Notes: generated by a model not told the origin, from the letters alone. Positions 53,440 through 62,549 are shown, counted from the first letter of the stretch. The stretch is 64,000 nt of DNA from an uncultured Actinomyces sp. (GCA_946998115.1 CAMPYB010000002.1:1-64000), one strand, 5' to 3'. Translations and numbers: made by a program.

Positions 53440-53440
53440 C

Positions 53441-53803
53441 GTGTTAAACAAAGCGTATAGAATGAAAAAACCCTCAGATTTTTTTGAGGTAGTGAAAAAA
53501 GGTGTACGCGTACCTAACAAATGCTTAGTTGTACACTATAAAGCCGACAAGAGGAATGTAGCTACTCCACTTGTCGGTTTCATTGTACCTAAAAAACAAA
53601 TAAAAAAAGCAGTCGAGAGAAATCGCCTAAAAAGACAAATTAGGCATATAATTGCTGAAAAAATTGAAAAAATTCCATTAGGTGCAAAAATAGTTATAAG
53701 AGTGTTGAGTGATGCAAAAAACAAAACATCTTATGAACTTGAAAAAATTATCGACAAATCACTTGAAAAAGCTAAAGAAAAAACTGATAAATGTGGTAAA
53801 TAA
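53441..53803 (+). CDS. rnpA: Ribonuclease P protein component
   Basis: RnpA is the protein cofactor of RNase P, needed for tRNA 5' processing. The family start MLNKAYRMKKPSDFFEVVKKG and the RNR signature KKAVERNRLKRQIRHI (near residue 55) are present. I start at GTG 53441, one base after the rpmH stop, because it gives the canonical N-terminus and 120 residues; the frame is open further upstream but only as a shadow of rpmH. Translation is probably coupled to rpmH. Confidence 0.93.
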   Translation: MLNKAYRMKKPSDFFEVVKKGVRVPNKCLVVHYKADKRNVATPLVGFIVPKKQIKKAVERNRLKRQIRHIIAEKIEKIPLGAKIVIRVLSDAKNKTSYELEKIIDKSLEKAKEKTDKCGK

Positions 53804-54062
53804 AATAATAGTTTTTATAATTATTAAAATAATTAGAGGCTATCAAATATTTATTTCACCAATAAAAGGACCTACTTGTAAATATTATCCATCTTGTTCA
53901 TCATATATGATACAAGCATTACAAAAACATGGCATAATAAAAGGGCTAATATTAGGATTATATAGGTTGCTAAGATGTAACCCATTTTCAAACGGTGGGG
54001 TAGATTTAGTACCTGAAAAAAATCACTGGAAAGCCCCTAAATATTCAGGAGAAGACGAATAA
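53793..54062 (+). CDS. yidD: Membrane protein insertion efficiency factor YidD
   Basis: YidD helps insertion of inner-membrane proteins beside YidC. The core signature is intact: RGYQIFISPIKGPTCKYYPSCSSYMIQALQKHG, with three conserved cysteines overall including LLRCNPFSNGGVD. I choose GTG 53793, overlapping rnpA by 11 bases, giving 89 residues. An upstream ATG in the same frame (53709) would add a Lys-rich stretch not expected in the family. The gene overlaps yidC by one base (TAATG). Confidence 0.88.
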   Translation: MVNKIIVFIIIKIIRGYQIFISPIKGPTCKYYPSCSSYMIQALQKHGIIKGLILGLYRLLRCNPFSNGGVDLVPEKNHWKAPKYSGEDE

Positions 54063-55168
54063 TGCATTTTTTTGAAGCGATACTTTGGCCGTTTAAATTA
54101 GCACTATCGTGGGTGCTCGTAGGAATACACAGCGCGCTAGTTGCGATAGGGTTTAATAAAGGACCTGGTATAGCATGGATTTTATCAATAGTAGTTTTAA
54201 CAATAATTGTGCGAATAATACTTATACCATTGTTTTTTAAACAAATAAAAGCAAATCGTGCAATGCAAATTTTACAACCAGAACTTAAAAAACTACAAAA
54301 AAAATATAAAAATCGTAAAGATGCAGCGTCACGCGAAAAAATGCGTAAAGAACAAATGGAATTGTACAAAAAAAATGGTACAAATCCAATGTCATCATGT
54401 ATGCCAGTTTTATTTCAATTACCAGTATTCTTTGCACTATATGCAGTATTAAATTCCACAATAATATTAGCAAAAGGAAGTTATTACGGTTCTAAAACAC
54501 TAGGTGCTTTAACAGTTCAATATGCTAACGAAATAAATAAATCAAAAATATTTGGTGCATCATTGGCAGACACATTCATGCACACACATGAAACAAACGT
54601 AAAAATAGTGGCAATAATACTCATCATAATAATGGCATTAACACAATTTTTCACTATGAAACAATTGACTCTTAAAAATATGCCAGCATCAGTCATAAAT
54701 GATCCTGATAATCCAGCATTAAAAACAAACAAAATGATGATGTATGTAATGCCATTAATCATGGCAATAACAGGCGTAAACTTTCAAATAGGTGTACTCA
54801 TATACTGGCTAACAACAAATATATGGACAATGGGTCAACAATTCTATTCAATAGAAAAAATGCCTGTACCAGGTTCGGAAGCTGAAAAGAAATTAATGAA
54901 AAAACGGGCCGAAAAAGGATTAATAGATACAGAAGAAGAAATACTACAACCTAAAAAACAAAGACCGCAACCTGTGAGTAAAAAACGCCAAAAAGCGGGA
55001 GTGAAAAACCCTGACTTGTTAAATAAAAAAGAAGAACAAGATAATTCTGATACACAAACAGAACAAACTAAACAAAAATTATCTAAAGAAGAAATAGCAC
55101 GCAGGCGTTACGAAAAAAGAGCTGCAGAACGAAAAGCAGCTGCTAAAAAAAGAAATAAGAAAAAATAA
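54062..55168 (+). CDS. yidC: Membrane protein insertase YidC/Oxa1
   Basis: YidC inserts and folds membrane proteins with or without SecYEG. The Gram-positive-type form lacks the large periplasmic domain. Segments seen are GPGIAWILSIVVLTIIVRII, the cytoplasmic hairpin with KLQKKYKNRKDAASREKMRKEQMELYKK (hydrophilic, about residues 78-105), NPMSSCMPVLFQLPVFFALY and ITGVNFQIGVLIYWLTTN. The C-terminal tail is about 90 residues, strongly Lys/Arg/Gln-rich, and may contact the ribosome. It sits in the rpmH-rnpA-yidD-yidC-khpB-rsmG operon. Confidence 0.96.
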   Translation: MHFFEAILWPFKLALSWVLVGIHSALVAIGFNKGPGIAWILSIVVLTIIVRIILIPLFFKQIKANRAMQILQPELKKLQKKYKNRKDAASREKMRKEQMELYKKNGTNPMSSCMPVLFQLPVFFALYAVLNSTIILAKGSYYGSKTLGALTVQYANEINKSKIFGASLADTFMHTHETNVKIVAIILIIIMALTQFFTMKQLTLKNMPASVINDPDNPALKTNKMMMYVMPLIMAITGVNFQIGVLIYWLTTNIWTMGQQFYSIEKMPVPGSEAEKKLMKKRAEKGLIDTEEEILQPKKQRPQPVSKKRQKAGVKNPDLLNKKEEQDNSDTQTEQTKQKLSKEEIARRRYEKRAAERKAAAKKRNKKK

Positions 55169-55238
55169 TTTAATAAAAACTAAAAACTCATATAATATAT
55201 AAATGAACTTGAGCAAGTTTATTGAAAGGATAAAATAA

Positions 55239-55742
55239 ATGTCACAACAATTAGATCAGGAGACGATCGCATTACTCGAAGAAGAGGGCGATACTGCGGC
55301 TGACTATATTGAAGGACTATTAGATATATGTGACCTAGATGGTGATATTGAAATAGGAATAGAAAATGGTCGCGCACTTATAGAAGTAGTTGGTGAAGAT
55401 GCGCAAAATTTACAATGCCTCATAGGTAAAGATGGGCAAGTGTTAAATGCATTACAAGAACTAATGAGACTATCAGTTCAAACATCAACAGGAACACGAT
55501 CACGTGTAATGTTAGATATTGCAAGCTTTAGAAAAAACAAAAAAGAAGAATTAACAAAAATAGCTGAAGAAGCAGTAACATCAGTTTTGGCTAAAAATGA
55601 ACCAGCACAGTTACCTCCAATGAATTCTTTTGAAAGAAAAATATGTCATGATGTCGTAGCTAAAGCTGGATTAATATCAAACTCAGATGGAGTAGAACCA
55701 AATAGGTATGTTGTTGTATATCCTGCCGGAGCTGAATTATAA
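55239..55742 (+). CDS. khpB: KH-R3H RNA-binding protein (Jag/KhpB)
   Basis: The protein has a KH-like domain (ALIEVVGEDAQNLQCLIGKD near residues 45-75) and a C-terminal R3H domain (PMNSFERKICHDVV and GVEPNRYVVVYP). The N-terminal Jag domain of Firmicutes is absent, as is usual in actinobacteria. It binds RNA and, in streptococci, affects cell elongation. AAGGATAAAATAA precedes the ATG. It lies between yidC and rsmG as in other actinobacteria. Confidence 0.93.
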   Translation: MSQQLDQETIALLEEEGDTAADYIEGLLDICDLDGDIEIGIENGRALIEVVGEDAQNLQCLIGKDGQVLNALQELMRLSVQTSTGTRSRVMLDIASFRKNKKEELTKIAEEAVTSVLAKNEPAQLPPMNSFERKICHDVVAKAGLISNSDGVEPNRYVVVYPAGAEL

Positions 55743-55774
55743 AATTCACTGAAATTCCTATTCTAAATATTCAA

Positions 55775-56488
55775 ATGACAGAACAAACACAAATAATACT
55801 TAATCACGGTTTTAATAATATAGATGAAGAAAATATTACAAACCGATTTCAGAGTGAAACTCCGATAGAACAATATAATTTGCAAGTAAAAGAATTATTT
55901 GGATACGCTTTTGAGCAAATAGAATATTACACTCAGATGCTCATAAAAGAAGGACAAATACGCGGATTAATCGGACCTAAAGAATTATCTAGAATATGGT
56001 CGCGACATATAGTAAACTGTGCCGCATTATCACAATATTTACCTAAACACGGCACTGTAGCGGATATAGGATCCGGTGCAGGTCTACCAGGAATAGTAAT
56101 AGCGATAATGAAACCAGAACTCGACATATACCTTGTTGAAACAATGCAAAGAAGAGTGGAATGGTTGCATTATTGTGTGCAAGAACTCGGGCTTGATAAT
56201 GTAACAATTTTGCATAACAGAGCAGAAGAGCTACAGAAAAAAATAAAATTTGATTGTGTCACAGCCAGAGCAGTAGGAGCTACAGAAAAATTAGCAAAAT
56301 GGACAGCACCTTTACTGAAACCAGGTGGAAAAATGCTACTTTTAAAAGGCGAAAAAGCTTTAGATGAACTAAAAAAAGCAAAATATGTATTAAAAAAATT
56401 AAAACTACAAAATTCTAAAATACATAAAGTAAAATCAGTCATGAATAATGAACAAACAACAGTAGTTGAAATAACTAAAATAAAATAA
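55775..56488 (+). CDS. rsmG: 16S rRNA (guanine-527-N7) methyltransferase
   Basis: RsmG methylates G527 of 16S rRNA; its loss gives low-level streptomycin resistance. The SAM-binding motif is VADIGSGAGLPGIVIAIMKP near residue 95. RIWSRHIVNCAALSQYL and the VTARAVG segment near 165 are family-specific. The 237-residue length is normal. No strong ribosome-binding site is visible before the ATG. Confidence 0.95.
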   Translation: MTEQTQIILNHGFNNIDEENITNRFQSETPIEQYNLQVKELFGYAFEQIEYYTQMLIKEGQIRGLIGPKELSRIWSRHIVNCAALSQYLPKHGTVADIGSGAGLPGIVIAIMKPELDIYLVETMQRRVEWLHYCVQELGLDNVTILHNRAEELQKKIKFDCVTARAVGATEKLAKWTAPLLKPGGKMLLLKGEKALDELKKAKYVLKKLKLQNSKIHKVKSVMNNEQTTVVEITKIK

Positions 56489-56499
56489 ACTAGGTAAAA

Positions 56500-56850
56500 A
56501 TGATTACACTAATAGGTTATAAAAAATGTAGTACATGTGCAAATATAGAAAAATTATTAAAAGAAAAACAAATAGAGTACGTATATAGGCATATTGATAA
56601 AGAAAACCCGACAAGTTCTGAAATAAGAACATGGCATCAAAAAACAAAATTAGATATAAAAAAATTTTTTAACACATCAGGTGTATTATATAGAAAAAAA
56701 GAACTAGCTAAAAAATTACCAAATTATACATTAGAAGAAAAATATAATTTATTAGCAACAGATGGAAAACTTGTAAAAAGACCAATATTAATAACGGAAA
56801 ATTCTATATATGTGGGAAAACAAGTAAAAGAATATTTACAATCTTTATAA
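56500..56850 (+). CDS. ArsC/Spx-family thioredoxin-fold protein
   Basis: The fold is that of arsenate reductase and Spx: GYKKCSTCANIEKLLKEKQI carries a CxxC-type motif (Cys 10 and 13), and NTSGVLYRKKELAKKL and KRPILITENSIYVG match the C-terminal signature. The 116-residue length suits the YffB/ArsC-like branch. It may be a redox enzyme or Spx-like regulator; true arsenate reductase activity is not established by sequence alone. It begins 11 bases after rsmG. Confidence 0.85.
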   Translation: MITLIGYKKCSTCANIEKLLKEKQIEYVYRHIDKENPTSSEIRTWHQKTKLDIKKFFNTSGVLYRKKELAKKLPNYTLEEKYNLLATDGKLVKRPILITENSIYVGKQVKEYLQSL

Positions 56851-56929
56851 CAAAAATGAAACTGTGCGATTATAAATAAATATGAATATACAACTTTTAA
56901 CAATTCATAAACTATGTTAATATTTCATT

Positions 56930-57805
56930 ATGCGCATAAATTTCAAGAAAAATTCACCAAATACAGTTGTTTTGGGTGATAATTTACAAGTGTTAAAACA
57001 GTTACCTGATGAATCATTTAAATTAATATATATAGATCCGCCATTCAATACTGGTGTTAAACAAACAAGACAAATAATGAAAACAGTAAAAAATGACAAA
57101 GGTGACAGAACTGGTTACAAAGGACAAATATACGAAACAACAAAGCTTAAAGCATACTGTTATAATGATAACTTTGACAATTATATGGAATTTCTTGGAC
57201 CAAGAATTGAACAAGCATGGAGATTATTGCGTGAAGATGGTACATTTTATCTTCATTTAGACTATAGAGAAGTGCATTATGTAAAAGTCTTTTTAGACAA
57301 TCTATTCGGAAGACAACATTTTTTGAATGAAATCATATGGGCGTATGATTATGGAGCTAAAGCAAAAAATAAATGGCCAGCAAAACATGACAACATTCTA
57401 GTTTATGTTAAAAATCCTAAAAAATATTATTTTAATAATGAACAAGTAGATAGAGAACCTTATATGGCGCCAGGTTTAGTTACAAAAGAAAAACGCGACA
57501 AAGGAAAGTTACCTACAGATACATGGTGGCACACAATAGTTTCTCCGAATGGTAAAGAAAAAACAGGATATCCTACACAAAAACCTTTAGGTATATTGCG
57601 CAGAATAATACAGGCTAGTTCACAAGAAAACGATTGGGTATTAGATTTTTTTGCAGGCAGTGGAACAACAGCAGTAGCCGCAAATCAATTGTCTAGAAAA
57701 TTCTTTACTATAGATCAAAATCCACAATCCATAGAAGTTATAAAAGAACGTTTTAAAAAGTTAAATATAGAAAATGTAGAATTTATCGACAATAGCATTC
57801 AGTAA
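56930..57805 (+). CDS. Orphan beta-type DNA N6-adenine/N4-cytosine methyltransferase
   Basis: The catalytic motif IV is IYIDPPFNTG near residue 40, and the SAM-binding motif I is VLDFFAGSGTTAVAANQ near residue 240. This motif order (IV before I) defines beta-group enzymes such as CcrM and M.HinfI. TQKPLGILRRIIQASS precedes motif I as expected. The 291 residues are short and the target-recognition region (about 60-210) gives no clue to the site. No restriction enzyme gene is adjacent. The next feature is a parS site 1 base after the stop, then parA. Function as epigenetic regulator or ancient defence remnant is inference. Confidence 0.92.
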   Translation: MRINFKKNSPNTVVLGDNLQVLKQLPDESFKLIYIDPPFNTGVKQTRQIMKTVKNDKGDRTGYKGQIYETTKLKAYCYNDNFDNYMEFLGPRIEQAWRLLREDGTFYLHLDYREVHYVKVFLDNLFGRQHFLNEIIWAYDYGAKAKNKWPAKHDNILVYVKNPKKYYFNNEQVDREPYMAPGLVTKEKRDKGKLPTDTWWHTIVSPNGKEKTGYPTQKPLGILRRIIQASSQENDWVLDFFAGSGTTAVAANQLSRKFFTIDQNPQSIEVIKERFKKLNIENVEFIDNSIQ

Positions 57806-57806
57806 A

Positions 57807-57822
57807 TGTTTCACGTGAAACA
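57807..57822. promoter_or_regulatory. parS site (ParB binding), full consensus
   Basis: TGTTTCACGTGAAACA is a perfect 16-bp palindrome and the exact parS consensus. It lies between the methyltransferase stop codon and the parA start. A one-mismatch DnaA box (TTATACACA) follows at 57837-57845. Confidence 0.96.
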
Positions 57823-57930
57823 AAATATGTTTTGAGTTATACACATATGTAAAAGATTTAAAAAAAGTAGTAGTATTTATATAGTAAAATAAAGTGCTTG
57901 CATTAGTTTTCCGGACAGAAGAGGAAATAA

Positions 57931-58809
57931 ATGGATAACGCTAAAACTCCTGATTCGACACCGTTAGCAACCAGTGTTGCTGAGAAAATGAGAATAATGA
58001 AATTGCTTGAAACAAAAGAAATAGGCAAGCCTGAAAAAACTAGAATAATGACTGTAAGTAACCAAAAGGGTGGCGTTGGTAAGACAACAACAACAGTTAA
58101 TTTAGCAACAGCAATGGCTAAACATGAATTAAAAGTTTTAGTAATAGATGCCGATCCTCAAGGAAACGCTTCGACAGCTTTGGGAATTGAACACACTGTA
58201 GGAACTCCATCAACTTATGAAATAATGCTAGAAGAAAAAGAAATAGATGATATTGTACAAGTTTGTCCTAATTTTGAAAATTTGTATGTATGTCCTTCAA
58301 CTATAGATCTATCTGGCGCTGAAATAGAGTTAGTTCTAAAAGAAAATAGAGAATTTATATTAAAAAATAGTGTGCAGAAGTTTCTTGAAAAACATAAAGA
58401 TTTTGATTATGTTTTCATAGACTGCCCGCCATCTTTAGGGCTTATGACTGTAAATTCATTTACTGTAGCGCAAGAAGTAATTATTCCCATACAGTGTGAA
58501 TATTACGCATTGGAAGGTTTGAGTTTGCTTTTAAACACCATAGAAATGATTAAAAATAACTTAAATCCTAATTTGAAATTATCCACAATTATATTAACTA
58601 TGTTTGACAAACGAACTAATTTATCTCAAGAAGTCGCGGAAGAAGTGAGAACACATTTTCCCGATATTACTTTAAATGTTGAGATACCTAGATCTGTAAA
58701 AATAGCTGAAGCACCTTCATATAATGAAACAGTAATAACTTATAGTGAACAATCAGTAGGGTCGTTATCATATCAATTAGCCGCTTTTGAAATCGCAGGG
58801 AGAAAATAA
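57931..58809 (+). CDS. parA: Chromosome partitioning ATPase ParA (Soj)
   Basis: ParA is a Walker-type ATPase that moves ParB-bound origin regions. The deviant Walker A is NQKGGVGKTTTTVNLA near residue 47, followed by DADPQGNAST and VFIDCPPSLGLMT. The 292-residue length includes an N-terminal extension of about 40 residues with no HTH, as in actinobacterial ParA. GAGGAAATAA precedes the ATG. It overlaps parB by one base (TAATG). Confidence 0.97.
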   Translation: MDNAKTPDSTPLATSVAEKMRIMKLLETKEIGKPEKTRIMTVSNQKGGVGKTTTTVNLATAMAKHELKVLVIDADPQGNASTALGIEHTVGTPSTYEIMLEEKEIDDIVQVCPNFENLYVCPSTIDLSGAEIELVLKENREFILKNSVQKFLEKHKDFDYVFIDCPPSLGLMTVNSFTVAQEVIIPIQCEYYALEGLSLLLNTIEMIKNNLNPNLKLSTIILTMFDKRTNLSQEVAEEVRTHFPDITLNVEIPRSVKIAEAPSYNETVITYSEQSVGSLSYQLAAFEIAGRK

Positions 58810-59858
58810 TGCTAGCATTGGGTCGTGGAATTTCGTCACTTATACCACAAATACCAAAGGATGAAAAAGAAGATAAAAAGTATTCTGATCCTATGAGTGA
58901 TTTATTACAATCTTCAGGTAGGCATGAAAAAGGTGGATCGCAAAAAGATTTATTAACACCAAAAACAAGCGGACTTGATAAAGCTATACTCAAACCACAA
59001 AACAATATGAATGTTTCACGTGAAACTGAAAAATATGATTTACTACCAGTTCCAGGCGCTGTTTTTGCAGAATTATATATAAAAGATATAGTTCCAAACA
59101 CTAAACAACCTCGAAAAATTTTTAATGAAGAAAAATTACAAGAATTAGCTCAATCTATAAAACAGGTAGGTGTATTAGAACCGATAGTTGTAAGGAAAGC
59201 AGAAAAATCGAATAAAGCTGTTGCTCCTTATGAATTGATAATGGGTGAGCGTAGATTAAGGGCTTCAAAAATTGCTGGCAAAGAAAAAATACCAGCAGTA
59301 ATTAGATCTACAAATAATGATGATGTGCTCAGGGATGCTTTACTAGAAAATCTACATAGAGCTGAATTGAATCCGTTAGAAGAAGCATCTGCTTACAAAC
59401 AATTATTGCAAGATTTTGGTTGCACTCAGGAAGAATTAGCAAGTCGTGTAGCCAGATCAAGATCGCAAGTAACAAACATGTTGCGCTTATTAAAACTACC
59501 ACTTACAGTTCAAGAAAAAGTTTCAGAAGGAAAAATAACTATTGGACATGCCAGAGCTTTATTGGGATTGAAAACAAGTGAAGAAATGGAAAAGCTTGCC
59601 AGTAGAATAATAAAAGAAGATCTATCGGTTAGGACTGTAGAAAAACTTGTTAAATTCAACGAAACACAAGAAAATATTGTGCATAAAAAAATAAAAGTTG
59701 AACAAGAATTTACTCCTGAAATAAAAAGTAAAATAACTCGTTTAAATGAAAAAATTGGTTTACCTATACTAGTGTCTAAAGGTAAAAGAAAAGGTAAGAT
59801 AACAATAGAATTTAATAATGACGAACAACTTGAAAAAATATTAGAAATAATTAGTTAA
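58809..59858 (+). CDS. parB: Chromosome partitioning protein ParB
   Basis: ParB is a CTP-dependent clamp that loads at parS and spreads. The N-terminal arm (LALGRGISSLIP) contacts ParA. The CTP/ParB domain has QPRKIFNEEKLQELAQSIK and GERRLRASKIAG. The HTH region shows EELASRVARSRSQVTNMLRL. The C-terminal dimerisation domain ends the 349 residues. A parS site lies inside the coding sequence at 59012-59027, encoding NVSRET in the N-terminal linker. Confidence 0.97.
   Translation: MLALGRGISSLIPQIPKDEKEDKKYSDPMSDLLQSSGRHEKGGSQKDLLTPKTSGLDKAILKPQNNMNVSRETEKYDLLPVPGAVFAELYIKDIVPNTKQPRKIFNEEKLQELAQSIKQVGVLEPIVVRKAEKSNKAVAPYELIMGERRLRASKIAGKEKIPAVIRSTNNDDVLRDALLENLHRAELNPLEEASAYKQLLQDFGCTQEELASRVARSRSQVTNMLRLLKLPLTVQEKVSEGKITIGHARALLGLKTSEEMEKLASRIIKEDLSVRTVEKLVKFNETQENIVHKKIKVEQEFTPEIKSKITRLNEKIGLPILVSKGKRKGKITIEFNNDEQLEKILEIIS
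59012..59027. promoter_or_regulatory. parS site inside parB
   Basis: TGTTTCACGTGAAACT lies about 70 codons into parB, in the variable N-terminal linker between the ParA-contact arm and the ParB/CTP domain, where sequence constraint is low. Confidence 0.93.
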
Positions 59859-59939
59859 AAGTAATATAAGGATTTACAAAAAGCAAAAACAAGATAAAAT
59901 TAATTTTCAAACTATGAATAAAAAAATAGAGGAATGAAA

Positions 59940-61229
59940 ATGACAAATCTCGGAAATAGTTCAAAAGAGCTAAAAAATACGGAAGGAACAATGCTTGATC
60001 CATGGATTAATAACTATGCGCAACGAGCTAATAACCTTCGAGCATCCGAGATACGAGCGCTATTTTCAGTTGTATCAAGACCAGAAGTTGTGTCGCTTGC
60101 AGGCGGAATGCCTAATCTAAAAGATTTGCCTATTGCTCAACTTGCTGAAAGCGCAAAAAAATTGATACTAAAAGACGGTCCTATTGCTATGCAATACGGT
60201 CAGGGTCAAGGGTATCCGAAGTTGCGTGAACAAATAATGGATGTAATGGAATATGAAAATATTAAATGCGATCCTAGTAATGTCGTAGTTACTACTGGTT
60301 CACAACAAGCTTTGGATTTGATAACTAGCCTTTTTGTGGATCCTGGTGATGTTGTTCTAGTTGAATCACCATCTTACGTTGGTGCTTTAGGTGGATTTAG
60401 GTCATATCAGGCACAAATAGAACACGTACTTATGGATGAAAATGGTATAATTCCTGAAATATTAGAGAAAAAAATAATTGAAATTAAAAATACAGGTAAA
60501 AAAATTAAATTCCTTTACACAATACCTAATTTCCATAATCCTGGAGGGGTCACATTATCGCTTGAAAGACGTCCAAAAATAGTGGAAATTTGTCAAAAAC
60601 ACCACATACTAATTTTAGAAGATAATCCATATGGATTGTTAGGTTTTGATGATGAGACATTTCCGGCATTGTATAGTTACGCGCCTGAAAATGTTATATA
60701 TTTAGGCTCATTTTCAAAGATATTCGCACCAGGATTTAGGATAGGATGGGCTGTAGCACCACATGCTATAAGAGCAAAACTTGTTTTAGCCTCAGAATCA
60801 GCAATACTGTCGCCAAGCATGGTGGGCCAAATGGCAATTTCAGATTACCTTGAAAATTATGATTGGTATGATCAGATTAAACAGTTTAGAAAAATGTATA
60901 AAGAACGTAGAGATACCATGCTTAAAGCATTAGAGGATTACATGCCAAATTGCTCATGGACAGTACCGAAAGGGGGATTTTATACTTGGGTAAAGCTTCC
61001 TGAAGGTATTAATTCTAAAGAAATGTTACCAAGGGCAGTGACTGAACTTGTTGCTTACGTGCCAGGTACAGCATTTTATGCAGATGGGCAAGGTACATCT
61101 TATATACGTTTAGCTTTCTGTTATCCTACACCAGAATTTATTCGCGAAGGAATCAGAAGGTTATCAATAGTTGTCAACAGAGAAGTTGAGCTATTAGAAT
61201 TATTCGACACAAAGCACAGTGAGGAATAA
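59940..61229 (+). CDS. PLP-dependent aminotransferase (class I/II)
   Basis: The enzyme belongs to fold-type I aminotransferases of the 2-aminoadipate/kynurenine type. The PLP lysine lies in YLGSFSKIFAPGFRIGW near residue 265, TTGSQQALDLI near 120 anchors the phosphate, and DNPYGLL near 235 holds the pyridine Asp. The start at 59940 has AGAGGA six bases upstream; the ATG at 59934 abuts that site. The position after parB and before ddl is conserved in several actinobacteria. The physiological substrate is unknown. Confidence 0.9.
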   Translation: MTNLGNSSKELKNTEGTMLDPWINNYAQRANNLRASEIRALFSVVSRPEVVSLAGGMPNLKDLPIAQLAESAKKLILKDGPIAMQYGQGQGYPKLREQIMDVMEYENIKCDPSNVVVTTGSQQALDLITSLFVDPGDVVLVESPSYVGALGGFRSYQAQIEHVLMDENGIIPEILEKKIIEIKNTGKKIKFLYTIPNFHNPGGVTLSLERRPKIVEICQKHHILILEDNPYGLLGFDDETFPALYSYAPENVIYLGSFSKIFAPGFRIGWAVAPHAIRAKLVLASESAILSPSMVGQMAISDYLENYDWYDQIKQFRKMYKERRDTMLKALEDYMPNCSWTVPKGGFYTWVKLPEGINSKEMLPRAVTELVAYVPGTAFYADGQGTSYIRLAFCYPTPEFIREGIRRLSIVVNREVELLELFDTKHSEE

Positions 61230-61231
61230 AA

Positions 61232-62308
61232 GTGGGTCAAAAACAGTCCGAAAGTCTTGCCAACGTTGTGGCGAAAAAAACTCAAAAAGACAAAACTGAA
61301 AAACCACAAATAAATACACAAAGCACAAAGCTTGAAAAACATATTGCAATGGGTGATAAAATCATGAAAACATCAACCCCTAAAAAAATATTAATAATAG
61401 CAGGTGGTGCTAATCATGAACGAGATGTGTCATTACGCACAGGAAGTCGTGTTTGTAATATTCTAAAAAATCTAGGTCACACAGTAAAAACTGTGGATTT
61501 AAATCAAGAAACAATTAAGTCTATAAAAGAATATAATCCTGATTTAATATGGCCATTGCTACATGGTGATTTGGGTGAGGACGGTTCTTTACATAATTTG
61601 CTAGAAATTTTAGGATACCCGTACGTTGGATCATCAGCACGTGCATGTACGGTGGCATCATCCAAACCATTAGCAAAAACGAAAATAAAACAATCTGGTA
61701 TGACAACTCCCGATTTCATATCTTTACCGCAAAAAATATTTAAAATATGTGGAGCTACACAGACGTTAAAATTAATTTCAGAAAAATTAGGTTACCCATT
61801 AGTAATAAAACCATCAATAGGTGGTAGCGCACTTGGAGTATCATTTGCTACAGATGAAAAAACATTACGTGAAGCAATGGTTGATGCGTTTATGTATGGA
61901 CAGCAAGTTATAATTGAAAAAGCAGTTAAAGGTATTGAGCTTGCAATTACAGTTATAGAATTTGATGGACAGCCGAAAGCAATGCCAATAGTAGAAATAT
62001 CACCACGAGAAGGTGATTATGATTTTGATGCAAGATATATTGTTGAGCGAACAGAATATTTCACACCAGCACGTATAACTGATCAGCAAGCAGAAAAAGT
62101 TAAAAAATATGCTGAAAAAGTACATAAAATACTTGGTTTACGTGACTTGTCAAGAATCGATGTGATAATGGATGAAAAAGAAAATATATGGTTCTTTGAC
62201 GCCAATGTGACACCAGGTATGACAGATACATCATTACTTCCTCAAGCAGCAAATGCGTATTCTTCTTTTGAGGAAATAATTGAACATATTGTGCAAATAA
62301 AGCGATAA
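61232..62308 (+). CDS. ddl: D-alanine-D-alanine ligase
   Basis: The ligase makes the D-Ala-D-Ala end of the peptidoglycan precursor. It has IIAGGANHERDVSLRTG near residue 52, LLHGDLGEDGSLHNLLE, YVGSSARACTVASSK, the ATP-grasp segment VIKPSIGGSALGV, and DVIMDEKENIWFFDANVTPGMT. GTG at 61232 is chosen because GAGGA lies 6 bases before it; the first 40 or so residues are a Lys/Gln/Thr-rich extension. ATG 61349 would give a more usual N-terminus. Some ATP-grasp relatives near parB could use other substrates, so specificity is inferred. Confidence 0.9.
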   Translation: MGQKQSESLANVVAKKTQKDKTEKPQINTQSTKLEKHIAMGDKIMKTSTPKKILIIAGGANHERDVSLRTGSRVCNILKNLGHTVKTVDLNQETIKSIKEYNPDLIWPLLHGDLGEDGSLHNLLEILGYPYVGSSARACTVASSKPLAKTKIKQSGMTTPDFISLPQKIFKICGATQTLKLISEKLGYPLVIKPSIGGSALGVSFATDEKTLREAMVDAFMYGQQVIIEKAVKGIELAITVIEFDGQPKAMPIVEISPREGDYDFDARYIVERTEYFTPARITDQQAEKVKKYAEKVHKILGLRDLSRIDVIMDEKENIWFFDANVTPGMTDTSLLPQAANAYSSFEEIIEHIVQIKR

Positions 62309-62415
62309 ATAAGACATGCAAATTATTGTAAAATCTAATACGTGTAAAATTGCTAGATAGCATGTAATAATTGAATAATTGTTCAAAATATTGTGAATAT
62401 ATTTTATTAAAGATA

Positions 62416-62455
62416 ATGAGGGGTAATTTATTATAATCACCCCTCATAATTATTT
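62416..62455. terminator. Bidirectional terminator between ddl and trxA
   Basis: ATGAGGGGT (62416-62424) pairs perfectly with ACCCCTCAT (62439-62447) around a 14-base loop. T-rich sequence follows on the plus strand (AATTATTT) and the minus strand is similar. It lies between the convergent ddl and trxA genes. Confidence 0.75.
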
Positions 62456-62549
62456 AGTTTAGTAATAAAAATTTATATATTCGTATTCACTATAAACTTT
62501 TATTAATATAAAAATACTTAGTGAAAACAAGAAAATAGTATAAAAATTT

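Noticed and set aside
53351..53440. Upstream in-frame extension of rnpA across rpmH
   Set aside because: The extension is a shadow frame of rpmH; GTG 53441 gives the canonical RnpA N-terminus.
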